Part shown: positions 10,501 through 20,107 of the stretch, piece by piece
Layout: the number at the start of each line of letters is the position of its first letter
Position numbering within the stretch: the stretch's first letter is position 1
NCBI RefSeq assembly: GCF_025447595.1
Contig: NZ_JAOEJU010000004.1
Coordinates: 124,001-188,000 of the forward strand
Reading direction: 5' to 3'
Length of the DNA: 64,000 nt
From: Pseudomonas koreensis
GTDB taxonomy: Bacteria; Pseudomonadota; Gammaproteobacteria; Pseudomonadales; Pseudomonadaceae
Notes under the pieces: model-generated
The model's database searches: none
What the model saw: the letters and a program-made list of their open reading frames with translations, nothing else
Told to the model about the DNA's origin: nothing
Made by a program: the position numbers and the translations under genes

Positions 10501-11459
10501 TCGGTTCTCAAGTTTTGGTGACTGGCGCGACCGGGTTTGTGGGTGAGGCGCTCGTGTTTCGACTGTTGCGTGACAAGGTGTTCAGTCCTGTTGCCGCTGT
10601 GCGCGGCGAAACGAGGTTGAGTGGGCTGTGCCAGGTTGTGACAGTTGACATGGGTGACAGGGCTCTGCTGCCTTCTCTGGTCGGCATTGACGTGGTTGTT
10701 CATTGTGCCGCCCGGGTACATGTCATGAATGAGTCCGCAGAGGGGGCTCTTGAGCGGTTTCGCAAAATCAATGTCGAAGGGACTGTTCGTCTGGCTCGCA
10801 GTGCGGCCGAGGCAGGCGTCAAGAGATTCATTTTCGTCAGTTCGATCAAGGTCAATGGAGAAATGACTCTTCCCGGAGTTGTTTTCAAGGCGGACGATGT
10901 GCCGGCTCCGCTTGATCCTTACGGCATATCGAAGCGCGAAGCAGAGGATGCCTTGAGAGCAATCAGTGTCGAAACGGGTATGGAGCTCGTCGTCATCCGG
11001 CCGCCATTGGTCTACGGTCCCGGTGTCGGGGCCAACTTCCTGAGCATGATGCGCTGGCTTGAGCGAGGTACTCCGTTACCGCTTGGTGCGATACATAACC
11101 ATCGCAGCCTTGTTGCGCTTGAGAATCTGGTGGATTTGCTCAATATCTGCATAAGTCATCCAGAGGCGGCGGGAAACACCTTTCTGGTCAGTGATGGAGA
11201 AGACTTGTCCACCACTCAATTGCTCAGGCGCATGGCGATTGCCCTGGGTGTGAAGCCTCGCTTGCTGGCGGTTCCTTCCTGGATATTGAAGGCGGGTGCA
11301 TCGCTGATCGGCCGTGCTGATCTGGCGCAGCGATTGTGTGGCTCGTTGCAGGTCGATATCAGTAAAACCATCGATAGGCTGGGTTGGTCGCCTGTCATTG
11401 GCGTCGACGATGCGTTGAGGCGGACGGCGTGCCAGTATCACTCGCGGCAGCTTACTTGA
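10497..11459 (+). CDS. NAD-dependent epimerase/dehydratase, WbpV-like
   Basis: Extended SDR of 320 residues: VLVTGATGFVGEALVF near the N-terminus, FVSSIKVNG, the catalytic YGISKREAEDA, and VIRPPLVYGPGVGANFLSMM. Pseudomonas enzymes of this type act on the 4-keto-6-deoxy UDP-HexNAc made by WbpM, giving UDP-QuiNAc or UDP-FucNAc, and usually stand next to wbpL and wbpM. Here it is about 12 kb away from them, with exporter and giant transferase genes between. It is coupled to the GT2 gene before it by a 4-base overlap. Which C4 configuration it makes cannot be told from sequence alone. Confidence 0.85.
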   Translation: MIGSQVLVTGATGFVGEALVFRLLRDKVFSPVAAVRGETRLSGLCQVVTVDMGDRALLPSLVGIDVVVHCAARVHVMNESAEGALERFRKINVEGTVRLARSAAEAGVKRFIFVSSIKVNGEMTLPGVVFKADDVPAPLDPYGISKREAEDALRAISVETGMELVVIRPPLVYGPGVGANFLSMMRWLERGTPLPLGAIHNHRSLVALENLVDLLNICISHPEAAGNTFLVSDGEDLSTTQLLRRMAIALGVKPRLLAVPSWILKAGASLIGRADLAQRLCGSLQVDISKTIDRLGWSPVIGVDDALRRTACQYHSRQLT

Positions 11460-11815
11460 GTCGAGGTGTTTGATCGTTGCCGACCTGTGCTTGGTACTTC
11501 GGCATTGGCAAACTGCCACCCTTTTTCTAACGATGGTGGCTTGATACCCTACGCGCCGCCACCGCGGCGCTCATCTGTAATATTCAGGTCAACCATGTCT
11601 TGTCGGGGCTGACAGTCCTGCTTCTAGCGTTTGCAAAGCGATAATGTCACTGGGCTATCAAATGACAATGTTTCGTCGTTATAATTGCAAATTTTGCGCA
11701 GCTGGAAGTGGCGCATGAGTCGATCCGATGGCGCTTTCCTTGCCCGTCGAATGCTCGCTCGTGTTGAACGAATCGGCACAGGTGAAGTTTTCTCCTTTCA
11801 GCAACGGAGTGCTCG
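11460..11815 (+). other. 356-base gap with hairpin and possible promoter
   Basis: No gene seen. A GC-rich hairpin, GCGCCGC (11553-11559) with GCGGCGC (11564-11570) and loop CACC, lacks a T run but may end the rmlB-to-reductase transcript. Further on, TATAAT at 11680-11685 is a perfect -10 without a good -35, so the exporter and giant-transferase genes may have a separate promoter. The 11 600-11 760 part is visibly richer in A and T than the genes around it. Confidence 0.45.
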
Positions 11816-12823
11816 GTGGTAGCCCCTCTTTTCCCGGTTGTTCAAAACGGCAGTCCGGATCATCGCGATGTCGACAGGCTTCAGCAGGAACCAGACGGTC
11901 CTTTCGCACGTGTTGCCGTCCTGTTGTGTACCTTCAATGGTGAGCGTTTTTTGGCCCAGCAACTGGACTCCATTGCGCGCCAAAGCTACCCCCACTGGTT
12001 TGTCGTGGTGTCGGATGATAGCTCTGACGACTCTACCCTGGAATTGTTACGCGAATACGCCGGGCGTTGGGGAGAAGGCAAGCTGTCGATTCGCCAGGGG
12101 CCTGGACGTGGTTATGCCGCAAACTTTCTTTCGCTGACCTGTGACCCATCAATCGAGTCCGATTTCTATGCCTGGGCCGATCAGGATGATATCTGGCAAG
12201 AAAACAAGCTGGAGCGCGCCCTGTGCGAGCTTCAGGGGGCTCCCCCAAAGGAGCCAGCTCTCTACTGTGGCAGGACCGAACTGATCGATGAGGAGGGCAG
12301 GTCTATAGGTTTGTCTCCTCTGTTCGAGCGTCCCGTCGGATTTGCCAATGCGCTAGTGCAAAGCGTGGGAGGGGGCAACACAATGGTCTTCAATCAGGCT
12401 GCCCGTAAGCTGTTCCTGCAGGCAGGCTCCAGTCTGGATATCGTTTCGCACGACTGGTGGGCCTACCTCCTCGTTTCAGGTGCCGGGGGACGGGTCACTT
12501 ACGACGTTTGTCCGACCATTCTCTACAGGCAACACGAAGCAAACCTTATCGGTTCTACGTCGGGCCTGATGGTGCAATTGAATCGGGTGCGAATGCAGTT
12601 TCGCGGACGTTTTCGTGGGTGGAATCAAAAGAATATTGCGGCGCTGGAGTCGACCAGATTCCAGTTGAATGAAGAAAGCCGGAGGAGGCTGGATCTGTTT
12701 CAGCGGGCACGAAGTTCTCGCGGATTGGCCCGGATCATCTGGTTACGGCGATCCGGCGTTTACCGGCAATCCTTATGGGGCAACCTTGGACTGCTTTTGG
12801 CGACGGTATTCAATGGAATCTGA
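11816..12823 (+). CDS. GT2 family glycosyltransferase
   Basis: A 335-residue GT-A glycosyltransferase of the same type as the gene at 9577. Motifs in order: VAVLLCTFNGERFLAQQLDSI, VVVSDDSSDDSTLELL, WADQDDIWQENKLERAL, HDWWAYLLVSGAGG and LYRQHEANLIG. Compared with the 9577 protein it has about 30 extra N-terminal residues without similarity. GTG 11816 is supported by GGAG at 11806-11809. A long gap precedes it, so it may begin its own transcription unit. Donor and acceptor sugars are unknown; rhamnose is likely from family and context. Confidence 0.86.
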   Translation: MVAPLFPVVQNGSPDHRDVDRLQQEPDGPFARVAVLLCTFNGERFLAQQLDSIARQSYPHWFVVVSDDSSDDSTLELLREYAGRWGEGKLSIRQGPGRGYAANFLSLTCDPSIESDFYAWADQDDIWQENKLERALCELQGAPPKEPALYCGRTELIDEEGRSIGLSPLFERPVGFANALVQSVGGGNTMVFNQAARKLFLQAGSSLDIVSHDWWAYLLVSGAGGRVTYDVCPTILYRQHEANLIGSTSGLMVQLNRVRMQFRGRFRGWNQKNIAALESTRFQLNEESRRRLDLFQRARSSRGLARIIWLRRSGVYRQSLWGNLGLLLATVFNGI

Positions 12824-12940
12824 TACGCAGTCGGACTTGGCCCCTTTCAGGAAGAGTTTTGTGGTTATTCAAGTGATGGCAGGACGAGAGAGTTTGCTGA
12901 GGAATTTAAACTCCCTCGGATTTATTGAGGTTTTGGGACA

Positions 12941-13759
12941 ATGCTGAACTTTTCTGCTTCGCCAAAGGAGATGCTCAATAGCATCTGGCGCAACAAAGGT
13001 CTCATCCGGGCGCTGGTGCAGCGGGAGATCGTCGGGCGTTATCGCGGTTCGATCATGGGCATGCTGTGGTCTCTGTTCAATCCGATTGTGATGCTCGTTA
13101 TTTACACATTCGTTTTCAGCGTCGTGTTCAAAGCCCGATGGAGCGTCGATAGCAGTTCGAAAACCGAGTTTGCGCTCATGCTGTTTGCGGGGCTGATCGT
13201 TTTCAATCTGTTTGCCGAGTGCATAAACAGAGCCCCGGGACTGATTATCGGCAACGTCAACTATGTGAAGAAAGTGGTGTTCCCGCTGGAAATACTTCCA
13301 TGGGTCACGCTTGGCGCGGCTATGTTTCACTTCCTGGTCAGCCTGAGCGTCTGGCTGATTGCTTATCTGATTTTCTTCGGAAAGCTTCAGTACACCATTT
13401 TGTTGCTGCCGGTATTTCTGGCTCCTCTGATCATTTTCGTTGTCGGTCTGGTGTGGTTTCTCGCCTCAATGGGCGTGTACCTGCGAGACGTCAGTCAGAT
13501 CATCGGTGTGTGCACTTCGGTCCTGATGTTTCTGTCACCGATTTTTTATCCGATCACGGCGCTGCCTGAAGAGTACCGGCATCTGCTCTTTTTGAATCCC
13601 CTGACCCCGGCAATTGAAGACACCCGGGCTCTGCTCTTCAGGGGCGAACTGCCGAGTCTGATTCACCTGGGTTTCTACTATATCGCTGCAGCTCTTGTCT
13701 TTTGGCTAGGATTTGCGTGGTTCCAAAAAACGCGTAAAGGGTTCGCCGATGTCCTCTAA
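12941..13759 (+). CDS. wzm: O-antigen/polysaccharide ABC exporter, permease
   Basis: ABC-2 type membrane protein of 272 residues with about six membrane spans (clear ones near 38-60, 68-88, 115-140, 148-172, 180-200 and 240-260) and the N-terminal RALVQREIVGRYRGSIMGMLWSLFNPI that is characteristic of Wzm/KpsM-like exporters. It would move the completed lipid-linked polysaccharide across the inner membrane together with Wzt. ATG 12941. The stop overlaps wzt by 11 bases. About 117 bases separate it from the preceding GT2 gene. Confidence 0.93.
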   Translation: MLNFSASPKEMLNSIWRNKGLIRALVQREIVGRYRGSIMGMLWSLFNPIVMLVIYTFVFSVVFKARWSVDSSSKTEFALMLFAGLIVFNLFAECINRAPGLIIGNVNYVKKVVFPLEILPWVTLGAAMFHFLVSLSVWLIAYLIFFGKLQYTILLLPVFLAPLIIFVVGLVWFLASMGVYLRDVSQIIGVCTSVLMFLSPIFYPITALPEEYRHLLFLNPLTPAIEDTRALLFRGELPSLIHLGFYYIAAALVFWLGFAWFQKTRKGFADVL

Positions 13760-15116
13760 TACCGCCATTGCCGTCAACAACCTGAGCAAGTGTTTCCATA
13801 TTTACGACAAGCCGAGAGATCGGCTGATGCAGATGTTCGCGCGCGGGCGCAAGCAATATTTTCGTGAATTCTGGGCGCTGCAGGGTGTTTCTTTCACCAT
13901 CGACCGAGGCGAAACCGTTGGTATCCTCGGGCGAAACGGTAGCGGTAAATCGACACTGTTGCAGATGATTTGCGGCACGCTCAATCAGACGCACGGCGAT
14001 ATCATGACCCACGGTCGTGTCGCAGCCTTGCTGGAGCTGGGTTCCGGATTCAACCCTGAATTCAGTGGCCGCGAAAACGTGTACATGAACGCTGCAGTGC
14101 TTGGCCTGACACGCGAAGAGACCGAGGCGCGTTTTGCCGAGATCGAGGCCTTTGCGGAAATCGGCGAATTCATCGATCAGCCGGTCAAGACTTACTCCAG
14201 CGGCATGATGGTGCGCCTGGCTTTTGCCGTGGCAATCAACGTTGATCCGCAAATCCTGATTGTTGATGAAGCGCTGTCGGTCGGCGATGAATTGTTCCAG
14301 CGCAAGTGCTTCGCGCGGATCGAAGCGATCAAGGCGAGTGGCGCGACCATTCTGTTTGTGTCGCACTCCGGGAGCGCCGTCATCGAACTGTGTACGCGGG
14401 CGATTCTGCTGGATAAGGGAGAGAAGCTCGCCGAAGGTGTGCCCAAGGTCATTGTCGGCCAGTATCAGAAGCTGCTGTATGCGCCTGCGGACAAAGTTGC
14501 GGAGATCCGCGAATCGATCAAGACCGGTGTACTCGAACGCCTTGAACTCCAGCGAGAGGCCAAGCGCACCGAGGTCGCCGTCGTGGCGTCACAGGCGAAG
14601 GACAACGGGCTCGAGGAATACTTCGATCCTCATATCGTTTCCAAAAGCGTGATGTCCTACGAATCGCACGGCGTTCTGATCAGCGAGCCGCGCATCCTCA
14701 ATGCGGCCGGCAAACAGGTCAACTGCCTCAAGCGCGGTGACAGCTACCGCTATACCTATCGCGTAGCGTTTTCGACGGGGGCTGTAGCGGTTCGCTTTGG
14801 CATGATGATCAAAACGCTTGCCGGTATCGAGATCGGTGGGGCGGCCAGCGCGGCCAGCACTCAGGACGCCATCGCCTACGTGGCGGCCGACGCTGAGGTC
14901 GATGTTGAATTCAAGTTCGAGTGCAATTTGAACCCCGGAACGTACTTCCTCAACTCAGGGGTGGTCGGTGCCGTAGGGGAAGGGGAAACCTATCTGCATC
15001 GTTTGATCGACGCCTGCCTGTTTCGTGTTCTGCCGGAAACTGCGATCACAGCAACCGGGACAGTAGATTTCAAATGTATCCCAGCTTTTACCATTTCAAG
15101 TGTTGAGCATAATTAA
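13749..15116 (+). CDS. wzt: O-antigen ABC exporter ATPase with C-terminal carbohydrate-binding extension
   Basis: A 455-residue ATPase partner of Wzm. The nucleotide-binding domain covers about 1-245: Walker A GILGRNGSGKST, signature YSSGMMVRLAFAVA, Walker B ILIVDEALSVGD and switch LFVSHS. The remaining 200 residues, after a charged linker, look like the Wzt C-terminal beta-sandwich. In E. coli O8/O9a-type systems that domain binds the modified non-reducing end of the chain and couples termination to export. ATG 13749 lies inside the wzm end; an upstream start at 13713 would lengthen the overlap without reason. The ligand here is unknown. Confidence 0.93.
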   Translation: MSSNTAIAVNNLSKCFHIYDKPRDRLMQMFARGRKQYFREFWALQGVSFTIDRGETVGILGRNGSGKSTLLQMICGTLNQTHGDIMTHGRVAALLELGSGFNPEFSGRENVYMNAAVLGLTREETEARFAEIEAFAEIGEFIDQPVKTYSSGMMVRLAFAVAINVDPQILIVDEALSVGDELFQRKCFARIEAIKASGATILFVSHSGSAVIELCTRAILLDKGEKLAEGVPKVIVGQYQKLLYAPADKVAEIRESIKTGVLERLELQREAKRTEVAVVASQAKDNGLEEYFDPHIVSKSVMSYESHGVLISEPRILNAAGKQVNCLKRGDSYRYTYRVAFSTGAVAVRFGMMIKTLAGIEIGGAASAASTQDAIAYVAADAEVDVEFKFECNLNPGTYFLNSGVVGAVGEGETYLHRLIDACLFRVLPETAITATGTVDFKCIPAFTISSVEHN

Positions 15117-15120
15117 TCTT

Positions 15121-18100
15121 ATGGATCATAAACAAATAGTCGTAGTTTTAGGCATGCACCGAAGCGGTACCAGTGCCATTACGCGTGGTTTGAAAGTCCT
15201 TGGTGTCGATCTGGGCGATAACCTGTTGCCTGCCGAATCGGGCAATAACGAAAAGGGCTTTTTTGAAGACGCAACGATTACCGCTTACAACGAAGAGTTG
15301 CTGGCCGACCTCGGGCACTCCTGGGACAGTCTTCTTCCTATTCGCCGGGAAGAGCTAGATTCAGCGGTCGCGCAGCGCCACAAGGCGCGTGCAATCGAGC
15401 ATCTGCGCGAAAAGCTCGATGAGATCAAATGTTTCGGCGTAAAAGACCCGCGGATGTCCCGGTTGCTGCCATTCTGGCAGGAGATCTTTGCCGAACTGGG
15501 TCTGCAGGTCAGCTATGTCATTGCTTTCCGTAATCCGATCAACGTTGCGCATTCGTTGGTCAAACGGAACGAGTTCGAAGTTGAGAAAGGTTACTTTCTC
15601 TGGCTTGAGCACATGCTGTTCAGCATGAAATACAGCCAGGGCGCATCGCGCGTTTTTGTGAATTACGAGTTGATGCTTGAGGAACCCGAGAAGCAGCTGC
15701 GACGCATGTCCGAGTCGCTGGGGTTGCCGTTTGATCCGCAGGGTCCCGAGTTCCTGGAATATCAGAGCAACTTTCTCCAGCAGTCGCTGCAGCACAACAG
15801 CTTTACGCTGGAAGAGCTCAAAAAGGATTCCGCTGTACCGGCCGATGTCTTGAATCTCAGCCTCCTGCTTCTGGAACTCTCGCGTGATGAGCGTGCAGAT
15901 GACCAAGCGGTTGTCAGCACTGTCGACAGCCTCTGCGAGGCGATGGACGAGCGTTTGCCTGCCTATCGACTCATGCGTCGATTCGATCTGAACAACGCTG
16001 AACTGGCCGGGAAACTGACTCAGAAGGAACAGACCATCAAAGGCCTCGAAGCTGAACACAGTTCACTCGCTACCGATCATAGTGCTCTGGCTTCCGATTA
16101 CAGCAAACTTGAGGCCCGGTTTGGCGAGCTGGAGTCGAATTACTCGCTGATCGACGGCCACCGCCGTTGGCTTGAAACCGAATATGGTGCTTCCCAGGCG
16201 AGCCTTTCAGACACGGAACAATTGGTTCAAATGCTTGAGGCTGATCTGCGCCGGTATGGTTCCGGACGTTTTTTGATCAAGTCTCTGGTCTCGCATGTTG
16301 CCGATCGATTCGGGATTCGCTACCGAGGTGATGAACCGGCCCAGAGTGAGCTATTCAGCGCCGACTATTACCTCACAACTTATGAAGATGTTCGGGCGGC
16401 AGGTGTCGACCCGTTGCAACACTATCTTGTGCAGGGCTGGCGCGAGGGGCGTGACCCGTCGGCAGGATTTTCCACCAAAGCCTATCTCGACAGCTATCCG
16501 GACGTACGGTTGCGTCGTATCAATCCACTGATCCACTACTTGCGCTACGGGTATTATGAAGGGCGGTCGATTTTCGACACCAAAGGTCGTAATTACCATC
16601 TGTCCCGCAAGGTCGGTCGGCATCGCCTCGCCATACAGCTGTTGAATCTGGTTGCGCAACAGCCGCAACTGCTCAGCCGTTTTGTCCGTGAAGCACGCCG
16701 TGGCGGTCTGCGTCATGCACTGGCTATTGCAGTTCGCAAGCTCAAGCTCAGTCAGAAACGACTGGCGTTGAAACAGGTCTCCAATCCGATTGGCGATGCA
16801 GCATTGACTGAGTACGAAGTACTGAAGGTCGTGCCTTACTATCTGGATCCTTATCTGCCAGATGTCCCGAAAGTGACGCCTGGGATGGTTGCCGTACATC
16901 TTCATTTAAACGGCGAGCAATTGTCAGGAAACTGGCTGGACAACCTGAAAAATATCCCTGTCGAGTTCGATCTGTTCATTTCCCGCAACAAGGGCAATGG
17001 CTCGAAGTTCGACGACAAGACCCTGCGCACTGCTGTACCTCTGCTGCGCAGGTTGGTGGTTGAAGCCCTGCCCGCACAGGTGGGTGCGGTTGCTGCGCTG
17101 ATTGTCCAGTTTGGTGGTCTTCTGAGTGAGTATGACGTTGTTGCGCACTTCCATGATGAAGTTGATGGTGCCGATAACATTGAAGGTTCGGGCTACAAGG
17201 AGCGTGTGGATCTGCTGTGTGGTTCACCGGCCAACGTCGGGCAGATTCTTCAGTTGCTCGCTGACGATGCAAAAGTGGTGTATCCCGCCGATATCCGACC
17301 TGAAGCTGCCATCTACCATCAGGCTGGCTGGAGTGATGCCGGAAACGTGATTGCCACGGCTCTGGAAAAATTCAGCGGGGTCGATGCCAAGGCATTCCCT
17401 GGCGTGCAATTCCCTCGCGCCGGGTCGTTCTGGGCGCGCGTGCGCACGATCCAGGACTTCTTGCGCCTGCCATTGAAACTCGAAGACTTCACGCGACAGG
17501 AGAACGGTGTCGCGGGTGATCTGCTGAGCCGTTCGCTGGAGCGTCTGGTGCTGGTGAGCACGACCACCAGTGAAGGGCGTAACTATCAGCTGGAAGCTCC
17601 GCAAATTTCCCATGAGCCTCGGGCTTATTACGAGCCACAGGGTGATTACTCTGCGAGCATCACGCACGACACCATCAAGGTGCTGGCGTACTACCTGCCG
17701 CAATTCCACCCGACACCCGAGAATGATGAATGGCACGGCACCGGATTTACCGAGTGGTATAAGGTTCGCTCTGCCAATCCGTTGTTCCACGGGCATTACC
17801 AGCAACATGTCCCGCACGAGGACATCGGTTACTACCATCTGTCCGGCCCGGACAAGTTGCAACAACAGGCCGAAATGATGCAGAAGTCAGGTGTTCATGG
17901 CCTGATTTTCTATCATTACTGGTTCACCGGCAGAATGATCCTCGAGAAGCCGGCACAAATGCTGCTGGATAATCCGCAGATTGATATGCCGTTCTGTTTC
18001 TGCTGGGCGAACGAGAACTGGACTCGCCGCTGGGATGGCAACGAAGCGGAAATTTTGCTGGGGCAGGTCTATTCGAAAGAAGACGCTCGTGGCTTTATTC

Positions 18101-20040
18101 GCTATCTCATCCCGTTCTTCAAAGACGAGCGCTATATCAAAGTAGATGGCCGTCCGATGCTGCACGTGTATCGACCGTCCTCGATCGAGCATATCGATGA
18201 TTACCTGGCTGTGTGGCGCGAAGAGTGTGAGCGCGAGGGGCTCAAGGCGCCATACATGGTGGCGACGCTGACGCGTGGTGCGACAAATCCGCAAGACCAT
18301 GGCATGGACTCTGCCGTCGAGCGGGTACTGCATGACTGGACTGCCGATGCGGTACAGGACACTCGCAGCCAGCTGCGTCCGTACTGGCCTCTGGAAGGCA
18401 ACATCATTAACTACCCTGAAGTTGCCGACCACTACATGGGGCAGGATCTGGGCAAGGATTTCACGCTGTTCCGATCGCTGGTTCCAACTTGGGATAACAC
18501 CGCTCGTTACGGTAATCGGGCGTATGCGCTCAACAACTTCACTACGGAAAAATTCCAGAGCTGGTTCGAGTTTCTGGTGGATTACTCCGAGCAGAACCTG
18601 CCGGAGGATCGCCGCTACGTCGTGGTGAACGCCTGGAACGAATGGGCTGAGGGTGCGCACCTTGAGCCCGATACCCGCTTCGGTTACGGCTACCTCAACT
18701 CCATCGGACGTGCGTTGTCCGGCCAGCCGTTTTCGGCGACCGCCGACTGTGTCCTGCCAGCAGATTTGAAGCTGAATGTGGTGCTGACGCCTGAAGCAGA
18801 GGCTCGCCTGAAGGCTGAACCGGAGTCGCGTCGCAAGTTCCTGGCATGCCTTGCCAATTCAGATGCGTTCAAGGTTTGCTCGGTTTCTACCGAAAACGCA
18901 GAACTTCAGCAGGCATTGCAGGCGCAAGGTGTGAAAATCTCCGGGCACGAGCCTGCTGAATCCGACTTCACGCTGCGCTTCAGTGATATTTGCCTGTTCC
19001 CCGCAACGGCCATCGAGTCGTTGCTGAAAATGGCCAAGCGGCACGAGGGTTATTCCGTGTCGGCCAGTCTGCGAAACGATCCGTCGTTTGTGCAGGGCGA
19101 AAATACTGTCAACTTCAGTATCGAGCCTGATCAGGTTGCCTGCATGGAGTTGCGCCCGAATGCACCGACGATCGGATACAAGGTCTGCTGTGAGGCTTCA
19201 TGTTTCCGACTGCTGCCGGACAACGGCATCCACGGTTCCGCGCTCGACACGGTGTCGACCATCGTGCGTTATCACCGTCGTGGTGACCGTGCATCGCTGA
19301 TCAATGCACTTCTTTCGTTGATCGCTCAGTCCGGTTGTCAGGTTTTGCCTGTTCTGGCTATTCAGGACATGGATGACGAGGAAATCGCAATACTCGAAAC
19401 GCAACTCGCTCAATTGCCGTGGAACGAGCATTGTGCGCCGGTTATTCGTCGTTACTTCTCGACAGAGCAAACGCCGGATCTGCGTTCGTTGATGCTCAAT
19501 GATGCGCTCAAGGCTGTCGGTAGTGGTTATGCAGCATTTCTTGATTACGATGACATGCTGTTTCCTAAGGCTTACAGCTCGCAGCTCGAGCAACTCAAGG
19601 CGAGTGGCAAGAATGCAACCTTTGCGCGTGTTTACTCCACCATGGTGGACTCGGCGACCGGCTGCATCATCAAGCGTGAAAAGATCTACGATTACGGCGA
19701 CAACTACCGTGACTTCGTCGAACATAACCACGCGCCGCTGCACAGTTTTCTGCTTGATCTGAACAAGTGCGATCTGGAAGCCGTTACCTACTTCAATGAT
19801 ATGAAGTACATGGAAGACTATTATCTGACCCTGCAGCTATTCACTCGCGACGGGACGGATTGGGCGTCACTGCGTACCTGCGATTTTATCGGCGATTACA
19901 TTCACAGGGTCGGCTGCGATTCTCATACGCTTGCGCTGACTGACGAGCAGCAGCGTGTTGATTTGCTGAGCAGCGAGTCCTACCGGATCTGCGAGGCTCG
20001 CATCAAGGCCATGCGTGATCGCCTGCTACCCCACGCGTAG
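15121..20040 (+). CDS. Giant multi-domain glycosyltransferase with N-terminal sulfotransferase-like module
   Basis: A 1639-residue protein made of several modules. Residues 5-260: sulfotransferase-like domain with the PAPS 5'-phosphosulfate loop GMHRSGTSA (11-19) and a 3'-phosphate motif FRNPINVAHSL near 136-146. About 295-385: heptad-rich coiled coil. About 410-485: two copies of a SADYYLTTYEDVRAAGVDPL-type repeat. About 565-810: RgpF-like rhamnan-synthesis domain (AVHLHLNGEQLSGNWL, NIPVEFDLFIS). About 850-1190: WbsX-type glycosyltransferase (VLAYYLPQFHPTPENDEWHG, FCFCWANENWTRRWDG, NAWNEWAEGAHLEPDTRFGY). About 1375-1639: GT2-like domain with DYDD near 1474. ATG 15121 is 4 bases after wzt; a TTG at 15100 is less likely. 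No signal peptide or membrane span, so it should act at the cytoplasmic face. Linkage chemistry and whether the sulfotransferase is active are unknown. Confidence 0.88.
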   Translation: MDHKQIVVVLGMHRSGTSAITRGLKVLGVDLGDNLLPAESGNNEKGFFEDATITAYNEELLADLGHSWDSLLPIRREELDSAVAQRHKARAIEHLREKLDEIKCFGVKDPRMSRLLPFWQEIFAELGLQVSYVIAFRNPINVAHSLVKRNEFEVEKGYFLWLEHMLFSMKYSQGASRVFVNYELMLEEPEKQLRRMSESLGLPFDPQGPEFLEYQSNFLQQSLQHNSFTLEELKKDSAVPADVLNLSLLLLELSRDERADDQAVVSTVDSLCEAMDERLPAYRLMRRFDLNNAELAGKLTQKEQTIKGLEAEHSSLATDHSALASDYSKLEARFGELESNYSLIDGHRRWLETEYGASQASLSDTEQLVQMLEADLRRYGSGRFLIKSLVSHVADRFGIRYRGDEPAQSELFSADYYLTTYEDVRAAGVDPLQHYLVQGWREGRDPSAGFSTKAYLDSYPDVRLRRINPLIHYLRYGYYEGRSIFDTKGRNYHLSRKVGRHRLAIQLLNLVAQQPQLLSRFVREARRGGLRHALAIAVRKLKLSQKRLALKQVSNPIGDAALTEYEVLKVVPYYLDPYLPDVPKVTPGMVAVHLHLNGEQLSGNWLDNLKNIPVEFDLFISRNKGNGSKFDDKTLRTAVPLLRRLVVEALPAQVGAVAALIVQFGGLLSEYDVVAHFHDEVDGADNIEGSGYKERVDLLCGSPANVGQILQLLADDAKVVYPADIRPEAAIYHQAGWSDAGNVIATALEKFSGVDAKAFPGVQFPRAGSFWARVRTIQDFLRLPLKLEDFTRQENGVAGDLLSRSLERLVLVSTTTSEGRNYQLEAPQISHEPRAYYEPQGDYSASITHDTIKVLAYYLPQFHPTPENDEWHGTGFTEWYKVRSANPLFHGHYQQHVPHEDIGYYHLSGPDKLQQQAEMMQKSGVHGLIFYHYWFTGRMILEKPAQMLLDNPQIDMPFCFCWANENWTRRWDGNEAEILLGQVYSKEDARGFIRYLIPFFKDERYIKVDGRPMLHVYRPSSIEHIDDYLAVWREECEREGLKAPYMVATLTRGATNPQDHGMDSAVERVLHDWTADAVQDTRSQLRPYWPLEGNIINYPEVADHYMGQDLGKDFTLFRSLVPTWDNTARYGNRAYALNNFTTEKFQSWFEFLVDYSEQNLPEDRRYVVVNAWNEWAEGAHLEPDTRFGYGYLNSIGRALSGQPFSATADCVLPADLKLNVVLTPEAEARLKAEPESRRKFLACLANSDAFKVCSVSTENAELQQALQAQGVKISGHEPAESDFTLRFSDICLFPATAIESLLKMAKRHEGYSVSASLRNDPSFVQGENTVNFSIEPDQVACMELRPNAPTIGYKVCCEASCFRLLPDNGIHGSALDTVSTIVRYHRRGDRASLINALLSLIAQSGCQVLPVLAIQDMDDEEIAILETQLAQLPWNEHCAPVIRRYFSTEQTPDLRSLMLNDALKAVGSGYAAFLDYDDMLFPKAYSSQLEQLKASGKNATFARVYSTMVDSATGCIIKREKIYDYGDNYRDFVEHNHAPLHSFLLDLNKCDLEAVTYFNDMKYMEDYYLTLQLFTRDGTDWASLRTCDFIGDYIHRVGCDSHTLALTDEQQRVDLLSSESYRICEARIKAMRDRLLPHA

Positions 20041-20047
20041 CATGCAG

Positions 20048-20078
20048 GAGACCCGCCAGCCCAAGGCTGGCGGGTCTC
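20048..20078 (+). terminator. Strong hairpin after the giant transferase
   Basis: Perfect 14-base stem, GAGACCCGCCAGCC (20048-20061) with its complement at 20065-20078 and loop CAA. It is followed by GTTAGTCT rather than a clean T run, so termination may be partial or it may protect the 3' end of the long mRNA. Confidence 0.7.
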
Positions 20079-20107
20079 GTTAGTCTGATTCGACCAAGGT
20101 TAATCGT

